NCBI GenBank assembly: GCA_012517355.1
Contig: JAAYVD010000167.1
Location: 1-62,345 of the forward strand
Length of the DNA stretch: 62,345 nt
Origin: Candidatus Rifleibacteriota bacterium
Lineage (GTDB): Bacteria; Muiribacteriota; Ozemobacteria; Ozemobacterales; Ozemobacteraceae
Reading direction: 5' to 3'
Part shown: positions 11,906-20,662 of the stretch, piece by piece
Numbering within the stretch: position 1 is the stretch's first letter
How the letters are laid out: each line of letters starts with the position of its first letter
Program-made: the position numbers and the translations under genes
Notes under the pieces: generated by a model
What the model was told of the DNA's origin: nothing
The model's database searches: none
The model's input: only the letters and a program-made list of their open reading frames with translations

Positions 11906-12717
11906 TGTCGACGCCCTCCATCCACCCCGACCTCGCATTCGTGGTCGGGGTGGTCCTTTCCGCGGGGGAGGAGATCCTCCGGATCTACCGCTCCGGGTTC
12001 GATGTCTCCTACAAGAAGGGCGAGGAACCGGTGACGCAGGCCGACCAGGCGGCCGACCGGCTCATCGTCTCCGCTCTCCTGGAGCGGTTCCCGACCGATG
12101 CCACCCTGAGCGAGGAGCAGGGCCTGCGCAACTGGTGCCCCGGTGAAGACCAGCGCACGTGGTTCATCGACCCGATCGACGGCACCAAGGAGTTCATCAA
12201 GCGGAACGGGGAGTTCGCCATCCAGGTCGGCCTGGCCCGGGAAGGCCGGCTCGAACTGGCGGTCGTGCTGCAACCGACGACGCCGTGCCTGTTCGTCGCG
12301 GCGAAGGGAAAGGGCTGCTTCCGGCAATCCGGTGACGGAGGGTGGGCGAGGATCGTCATCCCTCCCCGCACCGGCCCGCCCGTGCTGGCACTCAGCCGCT
12401 CCCATCCCAGCCGGCTCGCCCAGGACGTCGTCGCCCGTCTGGGCTCGGGCGGCATCCTGCAGCGGGGCGGGGTCGGCCTCAAGCTGATGGCCATCGCCGG
12501 CGGGGAGGCGCACTTCTACGTCAACGACTCCAATTCGACCAAGGCCTGGGACATCGCCGGCCCGGAACTCCTGTTCACCGAGGCGGGCGGGGAAGTGAGC
12601 GACCTGCTGGGGCACCCCTTCACCTACGATCCGAAGCACCCCCTGCACCACCACGGCCTGCTCGCCTCAGCCGACAAGGCCCTCCACCAGGCGATCCTGC
12701 AGTCCATCCCCCGCTGA
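11905..12717 (+). CDS. cysQ: 3'(2'),5'-bisphosphate nucleotidase / inositol-monophosphatase family phosphatase
   Basis: 270 residues of the FIG/IMPase superfamily. Metal-binding motifs are present: EEPVTQADQAAD, SEEQG, FIDPIDGTKEFI and the C-terminal AWDIAGPELLFTEAGG. The DGTKEF form is typical of CysQ, which hydrolyses 3'-phosphoadenosine 5'-phosphate from sulfate assimilation; an inositol phosphatase role is possible but less likely. The start ATG 11905 shares one base with the ilvE stop, so the two are one transcription unit. No other sulfate genes are near. Confidence 0.85.
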   Translation: MSTPSIHPDLAFVVGVVLSAGEEILRIYRSGFDVSYKKGEEPVTQADQAADRLIVSALLERFPTDATLSEEQGLRNWCPGEDQRTWFIDPIDGTKEFIKRNGEFAIQVGLAREGRLELAVVLQPTTPCLFVAAKGKGCFRQSGDGGWARIVIPPRTGPPVLALSRSHPSRLAQDVVARLGSGGILQRGGVGLKLMAIAGGEAHFYVNDSNSTKAWDIAGPELLFTEAGGEVSDLLGHPFTYDPKHPLHHHGLLASADKALHQAILQSIPR

Positions 12718-12838
12718 TTCATTCACCACGCGGCTCCCGGGTCCCACTCGGCCCGTGCCCCGTATTTCCCGCTTGTCACCTCTCAACAGAACCTCGCATC
12801 CTCCCGATAAGGGAGGCAACACTCCCGCGAGGTGAACC

Positions 12839-13051
12839 ATGATCGATCTCCTGGCCTATCTCAAAGAACAGAACAAAGTCGTCGATCCCAACCGCGACCC
12901 CCCCACCGCCGCCAGCATCCTGCCGGGCCGCCGCCGCCTGGTGGAACAGGCCCAGGGCGCCATCCGCCAACACCTGGAACAGCAGCTTCTGGAGGCTATC
13001 CGGCGGTTCGAGGATGATTCCCCCCCCCGATTCTCCGAGGGTATTTATTGA
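12839..13051 (+). CDS. Small hypothetical protein, helical
   Basis: 70 residues beginning MIDLLAYLKEQNK, with a central amphipathic helix (RRRLVEQAQGAIRQHLEQQL). GAGGTG lies 5 bases before the ATG, a good ribosome site. No known family is recognised and there are no cysteines or membrane segments. It stands alone between cysQ and the next small gene and may be coexpressed with cysQ. Confidence 0.5.
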   Translation: MIDLLAYLKEQNKVVDPNRDPPTAASILPGRRRLVEQAQGAIRQHLEQQLLEAIRRFEDDSPPRFSEGIY

Positions 13052-13204
13052 ATGGTCGACTACTGGGAAGTTCCGACCCCTGCCAGGATCAAAATTCCAT
13101 GAGGGCACGAAAAAATCCTCCCGTTTGCGTCAAGGCCGTGGGAAACCCCCTGCCCATTCTCGTCAAACCCGCATCAAAAGCCGGTAAAAAAGTTTCCTCC
13201 GCGT

Positions 13205-13233
13205 TTGCCAAGATCCCGTGCATTCCTTATAAT
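13205..13233 (+). promoter_or_regulatory. Strong sigma-70 promoter of the small Cys/His protein gene
   Basis: TTGCCA at 13205-13210, 17-base spacer, perfect TATAAT at 13228-13233. It is one of the best promoters in the window and lies 52 bases before the ATG at 13285. Confidence 0.75.
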
Positions 13234-13284
13234 AGCCCCACTTTTCCGCTACCCTGAACCCTACCCCCCCCCAGCGAGGTATTC

Positions 13285-13569
13285 ATGACCACTGCCCAAC
13301 CCATGCAGGCTGTGCATTCCGGCTCCGTTGCTCCCGCCCATCCCGAACCCGTCGCTGAAAAGCCCAAACTCACGCTGGTTCCCACCCCGGAGCAGGGCCC
13401 CGGAATCCAGGAAATCCTGCAGGTGTATCAAACCCAGAAACGGGAATGCTGGTTGTGCGAAAAGATCGCTGGTGCCCTCCTCAGTGGAAAAGAGGCCAAC
13501 GAGGACGAAAAGTGGCATTTCACCACCTGCGTCCTGAGCTGGGAAAACCTGGGCCAACCCGCCCGCTGA
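13285..13569 (+). CDS. Small protein with possible C2HC zinc site
   Basis: 94 residues. A flexible Pro-rich first half is followed by CWLCEK (C55, C58) and HFTTC (H78, C82), a spacing that could bind one zinc ion. There is no signal peptide. The gene is a self-contained unit: near-consensus promoter, AGCGAGG before the ATG, and a strong terminator 17 bases after the stop. That arrangement suggests a highly expressed small protein, perhaps regulatory; no family is recognised. Confidence 0.75.
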   Translation: MTTAQPMQAVHSGSVAPAHPEPVAEKPKLTLVPTPEQGPGIQEILQVYQTQKRECWLCEKIAGALLSGKEANEDEKWHFTTCVLSWENLGQPAR

Positions 13570-13586
13570 CCCCGACCCCGACCTCC

Positions 13587-13620
13587 CCGGGCACCCGTTT
13601 GGGTGCCCGGTTCCTTTTCC
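13587..13620 (+). terminator. Rho-independent terminator
   Basis: A perfect 10-bp stem CCGGGCACCC / GGGTGCCCGG with a GTTT loop, followed by TTCCTTTTCC. It ends the 13285-13569 gene. Confidence 0.85.
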
Positions 13621-13745
13621 CCGGTTTCCTGGTGAGACCGCCAGTTGCCTTCCATTGTTTTTCCGTGCCACCTAAGAAAAAGGGAAAAAGCCGTCGATAG
13701 GGGGGATGAACTGCATTTTCCTCATTCTCCAAGGGAGGAACGACG

Positions 13746-14816
13746 TTGGGACGCCGAATCGCACTGGTAGCCATGACCTGCTTGCTGGGGTTCTGTGGAG
13801 TGTCGGCGCACGGAGCCATCTATTCCTATCGCGACGACAAAGGCAGGTTGTTCCTGACCGACAATCCACCCAACAAAAAGTACAAGATCGTCGTCACCAC
13901 CAAGAAGGACCGCGCCGGGCCCGATCTTCCGACCGTCGGGGGATCCATCCAGATCCTCGCCGAAATGGCTCCACAAAAGGTCCTGCTGCCCAATGACGAG
14001 ACCTTCAGCTCCCACATCAACCAGGCCGCCCGGCTCTACGGGCTCGACCCCTACCTGATCAAGTCGGTGGTCAAGGTCGAATCGGATTTCGACCCCACCG
14101 TCGTCTCCTCCAAAGGAGCCCGCGGGTTGATGCAGCTGATCCCCTCGACCGCCCGCCTGGTCGGCTGCCATGACCCCTTCGACCCGCTCGACAACATCAA
14201 GGGCGGTGCCCGCTACCTCCGCATGATGCTCGACCGTTTCGCCGGCAACCTCGACCATGCCTTGGCCGCCTACAATGCCGGTCCCGGCCGGGTCGACCAG
14301 TATCGTGGGGTGCCCCCTTTCCGCGAGACGAAAAACTACGTGAACAAGGTCAGGCACTACTACAACCAGTATCGCAACGGCCTGCCGGAGTACCGCACCA
14401 CCTACAAGAAGGTCGCCAAGGCGATGCCCGTCATCCCTTCCGCCCTCTCCCAGAAACTGAATGCCGCCTACCGGCTGTTCCAGAACCAGGATGTGGAGGG
14501 AGCCATCCGGGCCTACCAGGATGTCCTCAACATCTACCCCCGCAACACGCAGGCCCTCTACAACCTGGCCTGCCTCCTCGACCTGGAGCGACGCTATGAC
14601 GAGGCGATCGACGCCTACCAGGCCTCCCTGCGGGAGGACCCCTTCCTGGACAAGGCCATCTACAACCTGGCCATCATCTACGAACGCCTGGGCCAGCACC
14701 AGGAGGCCATCGCCTCCTGGCGGAAATACATGATGGCCACCAAGGACGAGGAAAAGATCACCATGGCCGAACGGTATGTCAAGGAACTCGAGGAGTTCGC
14801 GGCCATCAACAACTGA
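13746..14816 (+). CDS. Secreted lytic transglycosylase with TPR repeats
   Basis: 356 residues. A signal peptide (IALVAMTCLLGFCGVSAHGA) is followed by a DUF4124-like start (IYSYRDDKGRLFLTDNPP). A soluble lytic transglycosylase (SLT, GH23) domain covers about residues 95-215, with catalytic Glu112 in VVKVESDFD, GARGLMQLIPSTA and ALAAYNAGPGRV. Residues 240-345 form about three TPR repeats (NTQALYNLACLLDLERRYDEA). It cleaves peptidoglycan glycan strands in the periplasm. TTG 13746 has GGGAGGA seven bases upstream and is preferred over ATG 13773, which would cut into the signal peptide. It precedes the pseudopilin-like genes and may open the wall for that apparatus. Confidence 0.9.
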   Translation: MGRRIALVAMTCLLGFCGVSAHGAIYSYRDDKGRLFLTDNPPNKKYKIVVTTKKDRAGPDLPTVGGSIQILAEMAPQKVLLPNDETFSSHINQAARLYGLDPYLIKSVVKVESDFDPTVVSSKGARGLMQLIPSTARLVGCHDPFDPLDNIKGGARYLRMMLDRFAGNLDHALAAYNAGPGRVDQYRGVPPFRETKNYVNKVRHYYNQYRNGLPEYRTTYKKVAKAMPVIPSALSQKLNAAYRLFQNQDVEGAIRAYQDVLNIYPRNTQALYNLACLLDLERRYDEAIDAYQASLREDPFLDKAIYNLAIIYERLGQHQEAIASWRKYMMATKDEEKITMAERYVKELEEFAAINN

Positions 14817-14853
14817 ACAGGCGCCGGGCCCCAGGCCCATCGCGAGGAGACGC

Positions 14854-15231
14854 ATGAAGGAACAAGGCCGCACGACATTCGAATGGTTGTTGTATGTCGG
14901 CATCCTGACCTTCTTCCTCTGGCCGTTCATCCAGCTGTGGTCGATCCAGGCCCTCCCCATGGTCGATACCGATTCGCACCAGCGGGCCGCCGTCGCCCTG
15001 GGCAACCTGATGGCCGAAGCCCTCGCCCGACCTGGTGCCGGCACCCTGCCCAACCAGCCCTTCGTCCCCATCCCCGGCGGCGAGGACCTGTCGCTCGAAG
15101 GCAGCATCGAGTACCAACCCCATCTCGAGATTCCCAACCTGACCCTCGTCCGGGCCCAGGTCCGCTGGGGGGTCTCGGTCTTCCGCAAATACCTGACCCT
15201 GGAAACCCTGGTGGGAAGGACCCGCCCATGA
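14854..15231 (+). CDS. Type IV pilin-like / minor pseudopilin protein
   Basis: 125 residues. After a five-residue leader (MKEQG) comes RTTFE, giving a prepilin peptidase site with the required Gly at -1 and Glu at +5. A hydrophobic helix follows (WLLYVGILTFFLWPFIQLW), then a short globular domain. GAGGAG precedes ATG 14854. The stop overlaps the next start (ATGA), so it is coupled to a second pseudopilin-like gene. Likely a minor component of a type II secretion or type IV pilus-like filament; the exact subunit (I, J or H type) cannot be set. Confidence 0.7.
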   Translation: MKEQGRTTFEWLLYVGILTFFLWPFIQLWSIQALPMVDTDSHQRAAVALGNLMAEALARPGAGTLPNQPFVPIPGGEDLSLEGSIEYQPHLEIPNLTLVRAQVRWGVSVFRKYLTLETLVGRTRP

Positions 15232-15818
15232 GTCTGTTCCGCCTCACGACGCCCCGCCTCACGACCACCCGCCTCCGGACGGCCCACCCCCATCCGCCGG
15301 TCGCCCCCCGCCGCGGGCTCGCGGTCTGGGAGATGGGCCTGTTCATCTTCTTCCTGGCCATCGCGGGCGGGGCTTCCATCTTCTTCTTCTTCCTGTCCTC
15401 GCGCGACATGCGCGCCGCCCAGTCCCAGGCCGCCTGGTTGCAACGGATCGACCTGGTGCTCGACCAGGTGGTCCGGGACCTCGAGAACGCCGTCTCCCTG
15501 GCCGGGCCGTTCGCCGGCCCCGACAAGGCCTGCGTCTTCCGGCGGGCCGCCCCCAGCGGCTCGCTGCCCCCCTCGCTCGAAGAGGAGGGCTTCGAGTTCG
15601 CCGATGGCGGCCTGGTCCACGTCGTCCGCACCGCCTCCGGCACCCTGGTGCCCCGGCCCCTGGGGCCCCTCGAAAACCCCCTCGTGCCGGGCCTCCAGGC
15701 CGGGACCTTCGAACGCCTCGGCCCCAGCCTGCTCCGGATCACCTGCAAGGTCCCCACCCCCATGGATCCCGGCACCACCAGGACCTTCCGTCGCACGATT
15801 TTCCTGAGGAACCTATAG
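15228..15818 (+). CDS. Minor pseudopilin-like protein (GspJ-like architecture)
   Basis: 196 residues. A basic leader of about 30 residues ends in RRG, then LAVWE, a prepilin-type cleavage site with Glu at +5. The membrane helix is GLFIFFLAIAGGASIFFFFL. The remainder has the LVLDQVVRDLENAVSLAG pattern seen near the N-terminus of GspJ-like pseudopilins. It is translationally coupled to the gene before it and seven bases from the gene after it. Function inferred from architecture and context. Confidence 0.7.
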   Translation: MSLFRLTTPRLTTTRLRTAHPHPPVAPRRGLAVWEMGLFIFFLAIAGGASIFFFFLSSRDMRAAQSQAAWLQRIDLVLDQVVRDLENAVSLAGPFAGPDKACVFRRAAPSGSLPPSLEEEGFEFADGGLVHVVRTASGTLVPRPLGPLENPLVPGLQAGTFERLGPSLLRITCKVPTPMDPGTTRTFRRTIFLRNL

Positions 15819-15824
15819 GACCCT

Positions 15825-17588
15825 ATGAGAGTGCCCCTGGCGATGCGCGATTCCACCTTCCCGGTCATGGTGATGGTGGCCTTCACCGTCCTGCTGGTCG
15901 CCGCCCTGGGTGTCCGGGTCTACCTCGCCGACCGCGATCTCGCCCAGGAGCGCATCTCCCAGATGCAGGCCGCCCTCGCCGCCGAAAGCGGCCTGCAGGC
16001 CACCGTCCAGGCCATGCACGACGCCCTCGCCGCCACCTTCCCCTCCCCCGACTCGCCGGACGAACTCATCCAGACCTTCCTGGCGCGGGTCCCCATGGAC
16101 CGTTGGACCGGCGCGGGACTGCGCGGCGACGCCGCCTTCCGGATCACCCAGATCAAAAGGGTGCCCGAACTCGACCGCCCCGAAACCCCGCTCCACGACG
16201 AGGGCGGCCTGTTCTCGATCACCGCCGAGGGTCGGGCGGGCCGCTTCCGGTTCCGCTCCACCGGTGTGGTCGCGGTCACCAACCTGGGCCGGCAGTTCGC
16301 CGTGGTCAACAGCCTGAACCAGCACTTCTACGGCATGCCGCTCCTGCCCTGGATCACCCTGGCCAAGGGGCTCGAAAAATTCGTCAAGGCCAACGCCGCC
16401 CTGTTCGCCGCGGGCGACCTCACCCCCACCGGGCTCTGCCATTCGCCGGGCCTTCTGTACCAGATGTTCATGCCCGAGGGGAAGGATCCGTTCGCCCCCC
16501 CCGCCGGCACCTCCGGCCTCACCGGCAACTACGGACGCTCCTGGTCACGCAGCGGCGTCTCCCCCTGCTACGGCCCGCTCTACTGCCTGACCCCGCTCGT
16601 CGTCGACACGTATACCTTCTGGGGGCCCGTCCAGACCGCCCTCTACCTCTACCGCCGCACCAACGGCAAGCCCCAGATCCAGACCCCCGACGCCGTCCTG
16701 GCGCTCCATTCCAGCCGGCGCGTGCAGGCCGCCGCCGACAGCCGTGAAGGGGAGAATCCCCCCGACTGGTTCGTCGACCGCGACGCGCAACCCGCCACCG
16801 CCTACCGGCAGCCGTGGCGCCCCGACTTCGCCGCCCTGCGCACCTTCGCCCGGCACCAGGGCATCTACGTCGATGCCTCCGGGAAGGGCTATCTGCGCGG
16901 CGAACCGCTGGAGGTGGACTTCCACCCCGGCACCCACAAGGAATACTCCGAAAGCTACCTGACCCCCACCTCGGTCCTGCCCGAACAGGACGTCGAGGAC
17001 GACCGGCACATCGTCCTGTCCACCGCCCCCCGCTTCCAGGAGGTCAACAACCTCGACACCGCCTCCCTGAAAGGGGCACGGATCCTGTTCTCCGAGAGTT
17101 CCATCTACCTGCGCGGCGAGATCGGCGGCGACCTGGTCATCGTCACCCCCCGCCATATCTTCCTCACCGGCTCGGTCAACCCGGACACCCACTTCCACGT
17201 CTTCCTCGTCGCGGGAGAGGGCGTCGGTCTGTCGACCACCGACCTCGAAAAGGTCATCGAGGAGCAGAAAGCCGGCCCCGACTTCGCCGCGGCGGCCGGC
17301 TACTGGCTGATCAACGCATCTTTGTACAAACCAGGGGCGGGATGGTATGGCACCTGGTCGAAACCCGCCGGCAGCGGCGCCCCCGTCGAACCCGGCGGCG
17401 TCCTGACCCGCAGCCCGCTGCGCCTCGAGATCACCGGCGCCTGCCTGGAGGGCAACCTCCAGCGATGGCTGAACTACGCCGGCCGCGACGGCGTCCAGGT
17501 CAAGTGGACACCGGCCGCCCTCGACCGCCTGCCCGTGATCCCCTACAGCGTCAACCTCTTCCGCACCCGCACCCTCCCCGCCGACTGA
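15825..17588 (+). CDS. PilX/GspK-like large minor pilin protein, unknown
   Basis: 587 residues. One N-terminal membrane helix (VMVMVAFTVLLVAALGVRVYL) is followed by the ALAAESGLQATVQAMHD type of segment common after the helix in PilX and GspK proteins. There is no clear Gly/Glu prepilin site. The rest is a large globular region without a recognised domain, with VDTYTFWGPVQTALYL and a late beta-rich part (ARILFSESSIYLRGEIGGDLVIVT). AGGAC precedes the ATG. The position after two pseudopilin-like genes supports a filament-tip or assembly role; not proven. Confidence 0.65.
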   Translation: MRVPLAMRDSTFPVMVMVAFTVLLVAALGVRVYLADRDLAQERISQMQAALAAESGLQATVQAMHDALAATFPSPDSPDELIQTFLARVPMDRWTGAGLRGDAAFRITQIKRVPELDRPETPLHDEGGLFSITAEGRAGRFRFRSTGVVAVTNLGRQFAVVNSLNQHFYGMPLLPWITLAKGLEKFVKANAALFAAGDLTPTGLCHSPGLLYQMFMPEGKDPFAPPAGTSGLTGNYGRSWSRSGVSPCYGPLYCLTPLVVDTYTFWGPVQTALYLYRRTNGKPQIQTPDAVLALHSSRRVQAAADSREGENPPDWFVDRDAQPATAYRQPWRPDFAALRTFARHQGIYVDASGKGYLRGEPLEVDFHPGTHKEYSESYLTPTSVLPEQDVEDDRHIVLSTAPRFQEVNNLDTASLKGARILFSESSIYLRGEIGGDLVIVTPRHIFLTGSVNPDTHFHVFLVAGEGVGLSTTDLEKVIEEQKAGPDFAAAAGYWLINASLYKPGAGWYGTWSKPAGSGAPVEPGGVLTRSPLRLEITGACLEGNLQRWLNYAGRDGVQVKWTPAALDRLPVIPYSVNLFRTRTLPAD

Positions 17589-17759
17589 CCGCCGCCCGCC
17601 AAGCCCACCCCCGCTTCCCGGAAACCACGATGCCCTCGCGGGGAGCCCCCTTTTCGGCGACCCCGCTGCCAAAGGCCCACCCCACGGTCTGGCGTTCCCC
17701 TCGTGGACCGACACCCCAACCCCTTCCCCGGGAGGCTCCGTTCCCGGGGTCCGTTCCGG

Positions 17760-17789
17760 TTGCCCGACCGCCGGGATTGGCGGTATGAT
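17760..17789 (+). promoter_or_regulatory. Promoter of yggS-yggT
   Basis: TTGCCC at 17760-17765, 18-base spacer, TATGAT at 17784-17789, 42 bases before the yggS ATG. Confidence 0.5.
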
Positions 17790-17830
17790 GGGGCCGTCCG
17801 CTTCCCATTCCACCCAGGAGCCGCCGATCC

Positions 17831-18520
17831 ATGGAACTCGCCGCCAACCTCCGCCAGGTCCGGGAACGCATCGCCGAAGCCGCCCGCCGGGCCGGCCGCG
17901 ATCCCGCCGGGATCCGCCTGGTGGCCGTCAGCAAGACGGTCGAGGCCGACGTGATCCGGGCCCTGGTCGCGGCCGGCCACACCCTGTGCGGCGAAAGCCG
18001 GCCCCAGGTGCTGCGCGACAAGGCACGGCTGCTGGCCGACACCCCGGTGCGGTGGCACTTCATCGGGCCGCTCCAGTCGAACAAGATCAAGTACGTCTAC
18101 CCGGTGGCGGAACTGGTGCACTCGATCGACCGCCCCGACCTGCTCGACGCCTTCGCCGAATGGGCCCGCAGGACCGGCCGGCGATGCCCCTGCCTGCTCG
18201 AGGTGCACATCTCCGACGAGGCGACCAAGCAGGGGTTCGACCCCCAGGAGGTCCTCGGGGTCATCGAGCGCATCCGCGACAACCCCGACCTCGACGTGCA
18301 GGGACTGATGGGCATGGCCCCCTTCGTCCCCGAGGAAGCCCCGGTGCGGGCCGCCTTCCGGCGCCTGGCCGGGTTGTTCGAGGCCAGCCGCGCCCTCGAG
18401 GGGCGGGGCTACCGGGCCCGCGAACTGTCGATGGGCATGACCGACGATTTCCCTCTGGCCGTCGAGGAAGGGGCCACCATCGTCCGCATCGGCCGCGCCG
18501 TCTTCGGCGACCACCCCTGA
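17831..18520 (+). CDS. yggS: PLP homeostasis protein, YggS/PROSC family
   Basis: 229 residues. PLP-binding fold-type III barrel without known catalysis, involved in pyridoxal phosphate balance. Evidence: LVAVSKTVEAD with PLP lysine K35, GESRPQVLRDK (the family usually has GENyvQE, here altered), WHFIGPLQSNKIKYV, HSIDRPDL, GLMGMAPF, LSMGMTDDFPLAVEEGATIVRIG. It is followed by yggT, the widespread yggS-yggT pairing. Confidence 0.94.
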   Translation: MELAANLRQVRERIAEAARRAGRDPAGIRLVAVSKTVEADVIRALVAAGHTLCGESRPQVLRDKARLLADTPVRWHFIGPLQSNKIKYVYPVAELVHSIDRPDLLDAFAEWARRTGRRCPCLLEVHISDEATKQGFDPQEVLGVIERIRDNPDLDVQGLMGMAPFVPEEAPVRAAFRRLAGLFEASRALEGRGYRARELSMGMTDDFPLAVEEGATIVRIGRAVFGDHP

Positions 18521-18550
18521 CCGCCGGCCGACTGCCGCAGGAGAAACCCC

Positions 18551-18826
18551 ATGTCACACCTTGCCCTCGTCCTGTTGCACGCCCTTCGCCTCCTGCAGCT
18601 GGCCGTCCTGGCCCGGGTCATCCTCAGCTGGATCGATCCCTTTCCCCGACACCCGGTGGTGCGGAAGTTCACCGGCTTCATCGATGCCCTCGCCCGGCCG
18701 TTCAAGGTGGTGATCCCGATGGGCCCGGGGATGGGCCTCGACCTGGGGCCCCTGTTCCTCCTGCTGGTCATCGAAGCGGTCCAACAGCTGGTCGCCCGCC
18801 TCGCCCTCCTGCTGGTTCTCGGCTGA
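18551..18826 (+). CDS. YggT family membrane protein
   Basis: 91 residues, two membrane helices (LALVLLHALRLLQLAVLARVI and LDLGPLFLLLVIEAVQQLVA) with the family loop SWIDPFPRHPVVRKFTGFIDALARPF and a P-G-rich turn. YggT proteins are usually about 90-190 residues; this is the single-repeat form. GCAGGAG sits before ATG 18551 and the gene is 30 bases after yggS. The family function is unsettled, with links to osmotic stress and cell division. Confidence 0.88.
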   Translation: MSHLALVLLHALRLLQLAVLARVILSWIDPFPRHPVVRKFTGFIDALARPFKVVIPMGPGMGLDLGPLFLLLVIEAVQQLVARLALLLVLG

Positions 18827-18921
18827 CGACTGCGCTTTCCACCCGCTCCACGAAGGGGCCATCCGCCTGGACAGGGCCTGTTCTGGACGACGCCGGCAGG
18901 CCCCGCAGCGGGCCGCCGCGC

Positions 18922-20310
18922 CTACAAGGCTGATTCCGCCAGATCGGCGAGCACGCTGGCCAGGGAATCGTCGAAGGCCAGTTGGGCCGCCTCCTCCAGG
19001 GGACACTGGCGGCCCAGGCCGGCGAGCAGGTCGCGCATGGCGGGCAGGCCTTTCGCGGTGAGCAGGGTCTGCACCGCCAGCAGGGACTGCGCGTAAAGCC
19101 GCTCCGCCACCTCGCGGGAAGGGGCGTGGGCGAACGAACCGGCCAGCTCGCCCAGCGGGCGCAGACGAAGGGTGCCATCGGCCCGGGCCAGCAGGCGCCT
19201 GGCCCGCGCCGGGTCGGCCCCTTCCATCACCTGCGCCAGGCCTTCGTTGAGCCAGGTGGGACAGTTGCCGTGGGTGAGGACATGCACGAGGTGGTGGCAG
19301 TATTCGTGCGCGATGGCCGCCGTCAGCTGTTCGGGGGTGGCCGTGAGGGAAGGCACCGGCAGGCGGATCTTCCCGTCGTAGACCCCGCCCGCCCATTCCG
19401 GCAGGGCCTTGGCCTTGTGCAGATCGCGGGCCGCGTAGACGATCACCTGCACCCGCTGCGCGGGCCGGACGCCCAGGAACTCGCCGCCGCGTTCGTGGGC
19501 CTCCTCGAAGACCTCGAGCAGTTCGCGGGCCCACTCGCGGGAGAAGACCGTCTGGAAGGTCAGGGAAAAGTGCACGCTGGCGTCGCGGTCGAAGGTCGAC
19601 TCGAGCGGTTCCTCGCGGTCGAGGGTCTGGCGGAAGGTCAGGGCCTCGCGGCAACCCGGCTCGATGTCGAGGGCCTGGTCGAGGTGGAACCGGGCCTCGG
19701 ACAGGTTGCCCCGGCGATACTGCAGGCGGGCCATCTCGAGGCGGGCCCCGGCATGGCGGGGATGCCGCTCCAGCACGGTTTCCAGCACCCCCAACGCGGC
19801 CTCGTCGTCCTCGATCCGCTGCATGGCCAGCGCCACCTGCAGGGCGAGATCGGGGTCGGCGGGGCGGATCGCCAGCAGTTTGCGGGCTTCACGGTCGGCG
19901 GTCTCCAGGTCGCGCACGCCCACCAGGGCGGCCAGCAGGTTCAGCCGGATCTGGATGTCCTCGGGCTTCTGGGCGGAGGCGGCGCGGAAATGCCGGATCG
20001 CCTCGTGGTGCCGGTGCTCCTTCACCAGGAACACCCCGATGTTGTTGTGGGTGCAGGCCAGGTTGGTCAGGGCGGTGTCGTCGAACGGGTTCAGCCGGCA
20101 GGCCTCTTCGAGGGCGGCGAGGGCCCCCTGCCAGTCCCCCGACTGGGCCAACCGGACCCCTTCCCGGTTCTGGATGCGGGCTTCGTCCTCCCGGGCCCCC
20201 CAGGCAGGCGTGACCACCGCACCGGCAACCAGCAGGAAAAGCGCGAGCGGGACGGCCGCCGTCCAACGGGAACGGCGTCCCGGCTTGGGCTGGCGGGAAA
20301 AGACCGGCAT
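18922..20310 (-). CDS. Secreted TPR protein with C-terminal HExxH metallopeptidase domain
   Basis: 462 residues. A basic start and hydrophobic stretch (AAVPLALFLLVAGAVVTPAWGA) form a signal peptide. Several TPR repeats follow (residues about 40-210, for example NIGVFLVKEHRHHEAIRHFRA). The C-terminal part is a peptidase MA-like gluzincin domain with HEYCHH (HExxH at 335-339) and WLNEG carrying the likely third ligand Glu. AAGGAGGG about nine bases upstream fixes the start at 20310; the same frame stays open upstream but without a ribosome site. Probably periplasmic or surface proteolysis or scaffold; substrate unknown. Confidence 0.82.
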   Translation of the reverse strand: MPVFSRQPKPGRRSRWTAAVPLALFLLVAGAVVTPAWGAREDEARIQNREGVRLAQSGDWQGALAALEEACRLNPFDDTALTNLACTHNNIGVFLVKEHRHHEAIRHFRAASAQKPEDIQIRLNLLAALVGVRDLETADREARKLLAIRPADPDLALQVALAMQRIEDDEAALGVLETVLERHPRHAGARLEMARLQYRRGNLSEARFHLDQALDIEPGCREALTFRQTLDREEPLESTFDRDASVHFSLTFQTVFSREWARELLEVFEEAHERGGEFLGVRPAQRVQVIVYAARDLHKAKALPEWAGGVYDGKIRLPVPSLTATPEQLTAAIAHEYCHHLVHVLTHGNCPTWLNEGLAQVMEGADPARARRLLARADGTLRLRPLGELAGSFAHAPSREVAERLYAQSLLAVQTLLTAKGLPAMRDLLAGLGRQCPLEEAAQLAFDDSLASVLADLAESAL

Positions 20311-20662
20311 GGGGCGATGCCCTCCTTGCGGTCCGGGGTGGAAATCTGACGGGGGGGGCGGGCCCCGGACAGGCACTGCATCGGCAAAAACACGGCTTTC
20401 GTCCACCCGGAAATCGCCCGCCGTCCTGCCATCATCCACCCTGCCCAGATCGAGTCCTCTCCCTTGGGACCCGTCACCAACAGGCACCTCCTCCTCCACC
20501 TCCATCCGCGTTGCCCCCGGCTCACCGGCGGCGATCCTTCCTTCCACGCCGATACGAGGTCGGCCACACCCCCTTGCCGCCACCGGTGGCGGCGCGATAC
20601 GGCAGATTCGCGCATCGCAAAGGGGCGGGGTCCGCTCCCGCCGAAGCGAGTCGGGCTGGGGA
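20311..20662. other. Intergenic gap with a 70-base palindromic repeat copy and a long GC hairpin
   Basis: There is no supported gene. It holds repeat copy C (see 20551-20635) and an inverted repeat GTCCGGGG (20331-20338) / CCCCGGAC (20363-20370) enclosing a run of G residues, just upstream of the metallopeptidase gene on the minus strand. Confidence 0.5.
20551..20635 (-). repeat. 70-base palindromic intergenic repeat, copy C
   Basis: Core CGATACGGCAGATTCG at 20595-20610, flanked by GGTGGCGGC and GAGGTCGGCCACACC. It aligns along its length with the copies at 21679, 27569 and 50848; this is a degenerate copy of the core palindrome. Confidence 0.7.

Noticed and set aside
13048-13257. ORF of 69 codons after the small helical protein
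   Set aside because: No ribosome site, runs into the strong promoter of the next gene, and composition is not gene-like.
20311-20583. Longer start for the TPR metallopeptidase (frame open to 20583)
   Set aside because: The extension is Arg/Gly-rich, passes through the repeat region, and the ATG at 20310 has a strong ribosome site and signal peptide.
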